Below, piece by piece: positions 35,358-42,228 of a stretch of DNA of 64,000 nucleotides (positions are counted from its first letter, which is position 1; every line of letters begins with the position of its first letter). The stretch comes from Solirubrobacteraceae bacterium. Lineage in GTDB: Bacteria; Actinomycetota; Thermoleophilia; Solirubrobacterales; Solirubrobacteraceae. Position numbers and translations under genes: made by a program. The notes under the pieces are model-generated. The model saw only the letters and a list, made by a program, of their open reading frames with translations. It was not told the DNA's origin and searched no databases. The stretch lies in assembly GCA_030447275.1 (NCBI GenBank), contig JAUJPF010000015.1:1-64000 (forward strand), given 5' to 3'.

Positions 35358-36206
35358 GTGAAGTCATTCGTCCACATGGGCCAACGGCTGTCATATACCG
35401 AATTCGGGGGCGGCGAACGGACGGTTGTTCTACTCCACGGGCTCCTGCTGTCCCAGCGGATGCACAAGCCGCTCGCCCGGGCGCTCGCCGAGCGCGGCAA
35501 CCGGGTGGTCACGCTCGACCTCCTCGGGCACGGCCGGTCGGACCGCCCGGCGACCATGTGGCAGTACTCCATGCCGATGTTCGGGGAGCAGGTCATAGCG
35601 CTGCTCGACCATCTCGAGCTCGATCAGGCCGTCGTGGCCGGCACCTCGCTCGGCGCGAACGTGACGCTCGAGGCCGCCGCGCTCGCCCCGGAGCGCCTGC
35701 GCGGGATGGTCATCGAGATGCCCGTCCTCGACGGCGCGATGATCGCCTGCGGCGTCGCGTTCCTGCCCGCGCTGCTCGCGATGCGCTACGGCGGGCCGCT
35801 CATGCGCGTCGTGCAAGCTGGCGCGAACGCGGTACCGCGTGGCATGGCGCCGTTCCTCATCGACGTCGGCCTCGACACCATGCGCCAGGACCCCGAGCCG
35901 AGCGGCGCCGTCCTCGAGGGGCTCTTCTTCGGCCGGATCGCGCCCCACCGCTGGCAGCGGCGGACGTTCACGCAGCCGGCGCTCGTGATCGGCCACCGCC
36001 GCGACCCGGTCCACCCGCTCTCCGACGCGGGGATGCTCGCCGACGAGCTGCCCAACGGGCGGCTGCTCGAGGCGAGCTCGATCCTCGAGCTGCGGCTCGC
36101 GCCGGAGCGGCTGACGAACGAGATCGCCGCCTTCATCGACGAGTGCTGGGACGCGGAGGCGCCGGCCCCGCCCCGTGCCGCGGGACGCCGCGCTCAGGCG
36201 CGCTAG
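35358..36206 (+). CDS. Alpha/beta hydrolase lacking an obvious catalytic histidine
   Basis: 282 residues from a GTG. Standard opening VVLLHGLLLSQRM, TLDLLGHGRSDRP, and nucleophile serine in VVAGTSLGANVTLEA. The acid aspartate fits RRDPVHPLSD. Where family members place the catalytic histidine, this protein reads LLEASSILELRLAPERL, with no histidine to the C-terminus. It may be inactive, use the VHP histidine, or have a different mechanism. Substrate unknown. It is likely leaderless and precedes the DUF3105-amidase cluster. Confidence 0.85.
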   Translation: MKSFVHMGQRLSYTEFGGGERTVVLLHGLLLSQRMHKPLARALAERGNRVVTLDLLGHGRSDRPATMWQYSMPMFGEQVIALLDHLELDQAVVAGTSLGANVTLEAAALAPERLRGMVIEMPVLDGAMIACGVAFLPALLAMRYGGPLMRVVQAGANAVPRGMAPFLIDVGLDTMRQDPEPSGAVLEGLFFGRIAPHRWQRRTFTQPALVIGHRRDPVHPLSDAGMLADELPNGRLLEASSILELRLAPERLTNEIAAFIDECWDAEAPAPPRAAGRRAQAR

Positions 36207-36212
36207 TACCCT
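36207..36212 (+). promoter_or_regulatory. Leaderless -10 hexamer TACCCT
   Basis: TACCCT ends eight bases before ATG 36221; its first bases overlap the upstream hydrolase stop region. Confidence 0.5.
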
Positions 36213-36220
36213 CCGCCCGG

Positions 36221-36919
36221 ATGTCGAGCCGCAAGGAAGAGAAGGAGCGGCTGCGCCGCGAGCGCGAGGAGGCCGAGCGCGCCGCGCAGGCGTCCGCCGC
36301 GCGGCGGCGGCGGATGGGGATCGTCCTCGGCGGCGTGCTCGCGCTGGCCATCGCGACGGTCGTCGTGCTCGCCGTGACCGCGGGCGACGACGAGGGCGCC
36401 AACCAGTCCGTGGGGGGGCCGAACGCCGCGCCGGCGCAGCGGATCGACGACCTCGACGAGGCCGTGAAGGCCGCCGGGTGCAAGGTGAACGAGTACGACA
36501 GCGAGGGCCGCGGCCACACCGGCGAGGACGTCGAGTACAAGACCAACCCGCCGTCGTCCGGCTCCCACGATCCGGCGGCCGCCCAGGACGGGGTGTATCC
36601 CGAGCCCCCCGACGTCGAGCAGTCGGTGCACGCGCTCGAGCACGGCCGCGTCACCATCCAGTACCGGGCGGGGACGCCGCAGAACCGGATCAACCAGCTC
36701 GAGACGATGGTGGGCGAGGAGGTCGAGGGGACCGGGGGCTACCACACGCTGCTCTTCGAGAACCAGACCCGGATGACCGCCGCCGTCGCGGCCACGTCGT
36801 GGACGCGCTCGGTCACCTGCCCCGACTTCAACGACAAGGTGTTCGACGCGTTCCGCGCCTTCCGTCGCGAGGCGACCGTCGGCAAGTGGGAGGACGAGAT
36901 CCCCGAGCCGGTCCCGTAG
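36221..36919 (+). CDS. DUF3105-domain membrane-anchored protein, copy 1
   Basis: 232 residues from an ATG. A highly charged coiled-coil-like N-terminus (SRKEEKERLRREREEAERAA) is followed by one transmembrane helix (GIVLGGVLALAIATVVVLAV). The outer domain has the DUF3105 phrases YKTNPPSSGSH and HALEHGRVTIQY, with conserved His and Cys residues (TCPDF). Function is not established. A paralog with the same architecture stands after the amidase. Confidence 0.88.
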   Translation: MSSRKEEKERLRREREEAERAAQASAARRRRMGIVLGGVLALAIATVVVLAVTAGDDEGANQSVGGPNAAPAQRIDDLDEAVKAAGCKVNEYDSEGRGHTGEDVEYKTNPPSSGSHDPAAAQDGVYPEPPDVEQSVHALEHGRVTIQYRAGTPQNRINQLETMVGEEVEGTGGYHTLLFENQTRMTAAVAATSWTRSVTCPDFNDKVFDAFRAFRREATVGKWEDEIPEPVP

Positions 36920-36983
36920 GGGTCGGCTGCAAGCGCGCTCCCGGAAGCGCGACTCGTGCTGTGCGACGGTGTTCGGGACCCCG

Positions 36984-38639
36984 ATGCGCCGGTTCCCCCT
37001 CGTCGTCCTGCTCGCGCTCCTGTTCGCCGCCCCTGCCTCTGCGGCGGGCCCGCGGGCGCACGACTTCGAGCTCGCGGTGGACGGCGCCGCCAAGGCGCGT
37101 GCCGCCGGCGGACCGTGGACGTCGCCGGTCCTGCGGCCGGCGCGCCGCTTCGACGTCTTCGGCGCGCGCTGGTCGCGCGCGCCCGAAGACGTGCACGTCG
37201 AGGCCCGTGTCCGCGACCCGCGGCACGGCTGGCTGCGGTGGGTCGAGCTGGGGCACGCACACAGCGCGAAGGGCACGGACCCGGCGTGGGCCGGCGGCGC
37301 CGACGCGGTGCAGCTGCGCCTCTCGCGCCGCGTACGCGGGCTGCGCCTGCACTTCGTGGCGGTGAGCGCGCCGCCGCCACGCGCCCGCGCCGCCCGCCTC
37401 CAGGCACCGGGGCAGCCCGCGATCGTCCCGCGAGCGGAATGGGGCGGCTCGCGCTGCCCGCCGCGCGACGACCCGACCCGCGGCGAGGTGCGCATGGCCT
37501 TCGTGCACCACACGGTCAACGCGAACGACTACACGGCGGACGACTCGCGCGAGATGGTGCTCGGCATCTGCCGCTACCACCGCTACTCGAACGGGTGGGA
37601 CGACGTCGGCTACAACTTCCTCGTCGACAAGTACGGGCAGGTCTTCGAGGGGCGGGCCGGGGGCGTCGACCAGCCGATCGTCGGCGCGCAGGCGCAGGGC
37701 TACAACTCGGTGTCGACCGGGATCGCGAACCTCGGGACCTACGAGGACGTCCCGCAGACCGACGCCGCGCTCGACGCGATGGCCCGGCTCATCGCCTGGA
37801 AGCTGCCCCTCCACGGCGCGCCGGTCGAGGGTGAGATCTCGGTGGTCTCGGCCGGCGGCGGCTCCAACCGCCATCCGAACGGCAGGACGGTGACGTTCCA
37901 GCGGATCTCGGGGCACCGCGACGGCAACTCGACCGCGTGCCCGGGCGCGCTGCTCTACGCGCAGCTTCCGCGCCTGCGCGACATGGCGGCGGGGCGCGCG
38001 CCGGCCACCGCCCCGCCCGAGGCCGAGGGCCAGCCGGCGGCGCTCACCGTGGAGCCGGCCACGGCCGCCTTCCCGTACCCGCAGCCCGTCCGTGTGGCCG
38101 GACGCCTCACCGACGCGACCGGGGCCGGCGTCGGCGGTCGGCGGGTGACCGTGCAGATCGCGACCTCCAAGGGCTGGCGGCCGGTGGGGACCGTGCTGAG
38201 CGCGGGCGACGGCAGCTGGGCGGCCGAGTTCCCGGCGACGCGCTCGTGGGACGTGCGCGCCGTATCCAACGACGTCCGCTCGACACGCGCGCGCGTCGTG
38301 GTGGCCGCCACGGTCGCGGCGCGGGCCGCGGCGCCGCGCGTGCGCGCGGGACGCAGCGCCGTCGTCACCGGCACGATCCGCCCGCGCAAGGCGTCGGTCC
38401 TCGTCGAGGCCGCGCGCCAGGCCGGCCCGAACGGCACCCGCTTCGTGCGCGCGTTCACGCTGCGCGCCCGCTCCGCCGGCGGGCGCTTCCGCGCCGCCGT
38501 CCGGCTCGCACGACCGGGCCTCTACCGCCTGCGCGTGCGGTTCGCGGGCGACCGGCGCAACGGCGCGGCCCAGGCCGCGGACCTGTTGGTGCGGGCGGTG
38601 CGCGGCCCGACGGGCGGCACCGCCGCGAGCGCCGGTTGA
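36984..38639 (+). CDS. Secreted N-acetylmuramoyl-L-alanine amidase (PGRP/Amidase_2)
   Basis: 551 residues from ATG 36984; GTG 36969 would add five. Signal peptide RFPLVVLLALLFAAPASA. An N-terminal beta domain (~25-130) precedes the amidase domain (~150-320) with zinc ligands in AFVHHTVNAND and SGHRDGNSTACPG, and VGYNFLVDKYGQVFEGRAGG. The C-terminal ~200 residues are two Ig-like domains (FPYPQPVRVAGRLTDATG). It cuts the bond between muramic acid and the stem peptide. It is sandwiched between two DUF3105 genes. Confidence 0.92.
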   Translation: MRRFPLVVLLALLFAAPASAAGPRAHDFELAVDGAAKARAAGGPWTSPVLRPARRFDVFGARWSRAPEDVHVEARVRDPRHGWLRWVELGHAHSAKGTDPAWAGGADAVQLRLSRRVRGLRLHFVAVSAPPPRARAARLQAPGQPAIVPRAEWGGSRCPPRDDPTRGEVRMAFVHHTVNANDYTADDSREMVLGICRYHRYSNGWDDVGYNFLVDKYGQVFEGRAGGVDQPIVGAQAQGYNSVSTGIANLGTYEDVPQTDAALDAMARLIAWKLPLHGAPVEGEISVVSAGGGSNRHPNGRTVTFQRISGHRDGNSTACPGALLYAQLPRLRDMAAGRAPATAPPEAEGQPAALTVEPATAAFPYPQPVRVAGRLTDATGAGVGGRRVTVQIATSKGWRPVGTVLSAGDGSWAAEFPATRSWDVRAVSNDVRSTRARVVVAATVAARAAAPRVRAGRSAVVTGTIRPRKASVLVEAARQAGPNGTRFVRAFTLRARSAGGRFRAAVRLARPGLYRLRVRFAGDRRNGAAQAADLLVRAVRGPTGGTAASAG

Positions 38640-38644
38640 GCGGT

Positions 38645-38650
38645 TAGCCT
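38645..38650 (+). promoter_or_regulatory. Leaderless -10 hexamer TAGCCT
   Basis: TAGCCT ends nine bases before ATG 38660, within the 20-base gap after the amidase gene. Confidence 0.4.
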
Positions 38651-38659
38651 GGGCGGCGC

Positions 38660-39379
38660 ATGGCCAGCCGCGAGGAGGAGACGGAGCGCCGGCGCCTCGA
38701 ACGCGAGGAGGCCGAGCGCGCCGCGGCCGGGGCGGCCGCCCGGCGCAGGCGGATCCAGGTCGCCCTCGGCGCGCTCGCTGCGCTGCTCGTCGCGGGTGGC
38801 GTCGCGTTCGCGGTGCTGAGCGGCGGCGACGACGACGGCGGCGGGGGCGGAGGGGCGGTCGCGGTGCCACCGCAGAAGATCGACGACCTCGATGCCGCGA
38901 TCGAGGCGGCGGGATGCACGCTCAAGGAGGCCGTCGACGAGGGCAACGAGCACCTCCCGGACAAGGAGGCGAAATTCGACGACTACAAGACGAACCCGCC
39001 GACCTCGGGCACTCACCGGCCTCCGCCCGCCGCGCCAGACGGCTTCTACGACCCGGGCAACTCGCCCGACAAGGAGGACTGGGTGCACACGCTCGAGCAC
39101 GGGCGCGTGATCTTCCAGTACGCGCCGGGCACGCCCGAGCGGCGGGTCGCCCAGCTCGAGACGCTGATGGACGAGCCGTTCGACGGCCAGCCGGGCGGCT
39201 TCAAGACCGCCGTGATGGAGAACAACACGAGCATGCCGTTCGCGGTCGCCGCGGTCTCGTGGTCGCGCTTCGTGGGCTGCGAGCGGTTCACCGACGCGAC
39301 CTTCGACGTGCTGCGGGCGTTCCGCACGGAGTTCGTCGGGCAGGCGCCCGAAGGCGACTTCCCGTGGCCGGCGAGCTGA
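38660..39379 (+). CDS. DUF3105-domain membrane-anchored protein, copy 2
   Basis: 239 residues from an ATG; same plan as copy 1: charged N-terminus (SREEETERRRLEREEAERAA), one transmembrane helix (LGALAALLVAGGVAFAVL), Gly/Asp linker, then the DUF3105 domain with YKTNPPTSGTHRPPP and HTLEHGRVIFQYAPG. The two copies are clearly paralogous but far from identical, so the duplication is old. Convergent with the ATP-grasp gene, separated by four bases. Confidence 0.88.
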   Translation: MASREEETERRRLEREEAERAAAGAAARRRRIQVALGALAALLVAGGVAFAVLSGGDDDGGGGGGAVAVPPQKIDDLDAAIEAAGCTLKEAVDEGNEHLPDKEAKFDDYKTNPPTSGTHRPPPAAPDGFYDPGNSPDKEDWVHTLEHGRVIFQYAPGTPERRVAQLETLMDEPFDGQPGGFKTAVMENNTSMPFAVAAVSWSRFVGCERFTDATFDVLRAFRTEFVGQAPEGDFPWPAS

Positions 39380-39383
39380 GCCG

Positions 39384-40379
39384 TCAGCGGGGCGCGGGCG
39401 GGCCCGGCGGCTCGACGATGTCGCGGCCCGTGGGCCGCATCTCGGCGTCGAGCTCGAGCTGCCAGTAGTACCGCGTGAAGGTCACGCCGGCGCGGTACTC
39501 GCCGGCGTGCGGCTCGACGCGCTCCCCTGCCGCCATCCGCACGATCAGCTCCGGGTACGTCCGCCCCTCGAGCGCCGCGTACATCGGCGCAGGGAACGCG
39601 CCGCCGAAGCGCGTGTTCACGTCGGTGATGCCGAGCCCGATCTCGTGGTCGCGGAACACCTGCACCGTGCACGGCCCGCGCGCGCCGAGGGCCTCGACCA
39701 CGCGCCGGCCGAGGTCGACCAGCTCGGGGTCGTCGAGGACGGTGCCCTTGATCGACTCGCCGCCCCGCGACTCGAGCATCGAGCGGGGGATCGCGTTCAC
39801 GCAGCGCCCGTCGGGGTCGCTCAGGCAGTCGATCGAGAACTCCGGCCCGTCCATCAGGCGCTGCACCATCACGTCCTTCTCGCGCAGATAGCGGCAGAAG
39901 AACGCGGCCTCGCCGGCGTCGCTGGCGCGGTGGATCGACTCCGCGCCCGACCCGCGGCGCGGCTTGACCATCACCGGGTACGACGGCGCCTCCTCGCCGG
40001 GCAGGACGGTCGGCGGCGACGGCAGCCCGAGGCGCTGGAGCTCGAGGTGGGCCTCGTACTTGTCGTACGTCGCCGTCGCGGTCCGCGCGCTCGGCACGAG
40101 CGCCTCGGGCAGAAGTCCCTCCTCGCGCGCGCGGGCGAGGGTTTCGATGTCGAGGTCGGTGAGCGGCACGATCGCGCCGACGCCGTGCTCGTCGCACAGC
40201 GCCCGGAGGGCGGGGACGTAGCCGGGATCCGTGATGAGCGGGACGGCGACGCGGTGGTGCGCCGCGTACTGCGCGGGCGCGAGCGGGTTCGGGTCGGCGG
40301 CGACGACGGTCGCGTGCTGCGCGAAGGCGGAGACGATGTCGTAGCGCTTGCCGACGCCGGTGAGGAGGATCGCGGTCAC
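39384..40379 (-). CDS. ATP-grasp ligase, carbamoyl-phosphate-synthase-like
   Basis: 331 residues from GTG 40379, which gives VTAILLTGVGKRYDIVSAF; a GTG at 40418 adds 13 residues. The N-terminal Rossmann-like part (ADPNPLAPAQYAAHHRV) precedes the ATP-grasp fold (~110-300) with PVMVKPRRGSGAESI and the metal-binding TDVNTRFGGAFP. Such enzymes join a carboxylate to an amine. The adjacent glycosyltransferase genes suggest a modification of a surface glycan; substrate unknown. Confidence 0.82.
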   Translation of the reverse strand: MTAILLTGVGKRYDIVSAFAQHATVVAADPNPLAPAQYAAHHRVAVPLITDPGYVPALRALCDEHGVGAIVPLTDLDIETLARAREEGLLPEALVPSARTATATYDKYEAHLELQRLGLPSPPTVLPGEEAPSYPVMVKPRRGSGAESIHRASDAGEAAFFCRYLREKDVMVQRLMDGPEFSIDCLSDPDGRCVNAIPRSMLESRGGESIKGTVLDDPELVDLGRRVVEALGARGPCTVQVFRDHEIGLGITDVNTRFGGAFPAPMYAALEGRTYPELIVRMAAGERVEPHAGEYRAGVTFTRYYWQLELDAEMRPTGRDIVEPPGPPAPR

Positions 40380-40455
40380 GGGCGCGACAGCATGGCGCAG
40401 CGCGGCCGGGGCAGGCACTTCGCCGGGGACGAGCGGGACTTGCGCTGACCGGCAT

Positions 40456-41043
40456 TCAGTGGCGCCAGCCGCCGGTGCGGCCTTTGTAGATGCCCTCGCC
40501 CGCGACGATGATCCTCACCGTCCGCAGCAGGATCTCGAGGTCGAGGCGCCAGGAGCGGTGCTCGATGTACCAGAGGTCGAGCTCGATGCGCTCGTCCCAA
40601 CGCAGCTTCGCGCGGCCGTTGACCTGGGCCCAGCCGGTCAGGCCCGGCTTCACCGCGAGGCGGCCGCGCTGACGCTCGGTGTACTGCTGGACCTGGACCT
40701 GAACCGTCGGGCGCGGGCCGACGATCGCCATGTCGCCGCGCAGCACGTTGACGAGGTTCGGCAGCTCGTCGATCGAGAAGCGGCGCAGGAACGCGCCGAC
40801 GCGGGTGATCCTCGGGTCGCCCTCGTTGACGGCGAGACCCGAGCCCATCGACTCCGCGCCCGACACCATCGTCCGCAGCTTGAGCATGTCGAACGGCCGG
40901 CCGTCCTTGCCGATCCGCCGCTGGCGGTAGATCGGGTGGCCGGGCGTCTCGAGGCGGATCGCGGCGATCGCCGCGAGCAGCACCGGCGAGGCGGCGACGA
41001 GGGCCGCGGCGGCGGCGACGAGATCGAAGAGGCGTCGCGTCAC
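40456..41043 (-). CDS. Undecaprenyl-phosphate sugar-1-phosphate transferase (bacterial sugar transferase)
   Basis: 195 residues from a GTG in a 4-base overlap with the glycosyltransferase gene. One N-terminal membrane segment (VAAAAALVAASPVLLAAIA), then the conserved cytoplasmic catalytic region: YRQRRIGKDGRPFDMLKLRTM, RFSIDELPNLVNVLRGDM, IVGPRPT, and KPGLTGWAQVNGR. The short monotopic form (PglC/RfbP-like) moves a sugar phosphate from a nucleotide sugar to undecaprenyl phosphate, the first step of glycan assembly. Confidence 0.93.
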   Translation of the reverse strand: MTRRLFDLVAAAAALVAASPVLLAAIAAIRLETPGHPIYRQRRIGKDGRPFDMLKLRTMVSGAESMGSGLAVNEGDPRITRVGAFLRRFSIDELPNLVNVLRGDMAIVGPRPTVQVQVQQYTERQRGRLAVKPGLTGWAQVNGRAKLRWDERIELDLWYIEHRSWRLDLEILLRTVRIIVAGEGIYKGRTGGWRH

Positions 41044-42116
41044 CGCGTCCCCTCCGCCTGCTCCCAGCCCGCCTCGGTGCCGTGACGCAGCCAGTCGATG
41101 AGGCCGAACGCGATCGACGCCTGGGTAAGGACGTAGTAGCGCGCGACGAGCAGCGGGCGCAGCGGGACGCGCGCCGCCGCGGCGGCGGCCGCGAGCAGCG
41201 GGACGTGCAGGGCGAGCGAGAGGCGCGAGCGCAGGCTGAGCAGGTGGAGGAACGGCCCCGCGTAGCGCAGCCAGCGGTGCGAAACGATCATGAGCGCGTA
41301 GCGCGGCGGCCAGCCGCGCGGGTCGAGCAGCCCGCCGCGCACGACGATCGGCCACGCGTGGCTCATCATCCGCCGCTTGCGGGCCCACTCCCCCTCGATC
41401 GACGGCACCATCTTCTCCGTCGCCCGCGCGCGGGGCCGATAGAGGCAGCGCCAGCCGCGCCGGACGAGGTTGAACGGGAACGACAGGTCGTGGCCCATCA
41501 CCGGGTCGACGACGAGGTAGGCCTCGCGGCGGGTCGCGTAGATCGCGCCGTTGCCGCCCGTGACCGAGCCCAGGCGCGCCTCGAGGCCGCGCAGCGCCAT
41601 CTCGTAGCGCCAGTAGAGCCCCTCCTGGTTCGTGCCCGCCTCGTTGACGAACGAGACCTGGCCGCACACGTAGCCGACCGCGGGATCGGCGAACGGGGCG
41701 ACCAGCTCCCGGAGCGCGCCGGGCTCGAGCAGCGCGTTGGCGTCGCTGAAGGCCACGGCCTCCCCGCGCGCGGCGTCGACGCCGGCGTCCTGCGCGCGGA
41801 TCTTGCCGCCGCGCGGCAGGTCGAGGACGACGTGCGCCCCGGCGCGACGGGCCAGCTCGGCGGTCGCGTCGGTGCAGCCGTCGCAGGCGACGATGAGCTC
41901 GAGGCCCGGGTAGTCCTGCGCAAGCGCGTCGGCGACCTTGCCCTCGATGACCCGCTCCTCGTCGTGCGCGGCGACGATCAGGGACAGGCTTGGCAGCGCT
42001 CCCGCGGGCGGCTCGTCGAGCGACGGCGGGCGCTCGAGGCGCGCCCACGCCGCGAGCAGCAGCGGATAGCCGACCTGGGCGTAGGCGAGGAGCGCGAGAG
42101 GCAGGCGGCGCGGCAC
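41040..42116 (-). CDS. Family 2 glycosyltransferase with membrane segments
   Basis: 358 residues from GTG 42116, supported by TACTCT six bases upstream. N-terminal hydrophobic stretch (LPLALLAYAQVGYPLLLAAW); GT-A fold with SLSLIVAAHDEERVI, LIVACDGCTDATAELA, the DxD-like AFSDANALL, and GGNGAIYATRREAYL. C-terminal membrane helices follow (LHVPLLAAAAAAARV). The plan resembles polysaccharide synthases that extend a lipid-linked glycan at the inner face of the membrane. First gene of a coupled pair with the sugar-phosphate transferase. Confidence 0.9.
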   Translation of the reverse strand: MPRRLPLALLAYAQVGYPLLLAAWARLERPPSLDEPPAGALPSLSLIVAAHDEERVIEGKVADALAQDYPGLELIVACDGCTDATAELARRAGAHVVLDLPRGGKIRAQDAGVDAARGEAVAFSDANALLEPGALRELVAPFADPAVGYVCGQVSFVNEAGTNQEGLYWRYEMALRGLEARLGSVTGGNGAIYATRREAYLVVDPVMGHDLSFPFNLVRRGWRCLYRPRARATEKMVPSIEGEWARKRRMMSHAWPIVVRGGLLDPRGWPPRYALMIVSHRWLRYAGPFLHLLSLRSRLSLALHVPLLAAAAAAARVPLRPLLVARYYVLTQASIAFGLIDWLRHGTEAGWEQAEGTR

Positions 42117-42122
42117 GGGCCG

Positions 42123-42177
42123 AGAGTAGGGCGGCAGCCGCTGGAACGGCGCGTCCACGAGGCGCGACGCGTACCGT
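42123..42177. promoter_or_regulatory. Divergent leaderless promoters
   Basis: Minus-strand TACTCT (42123-42128) lies six bases before GTG 42116. Plus-strand TACCGT (42172-42177) lies eight bases before ATG 42186. Confidence 0.45.
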
Positions 42178-42228
42178 GCACCGTTATGCGGTTCTTCGTA
42201 CGCCCCCTCCTCGCGGCGCTCGCCCTCT

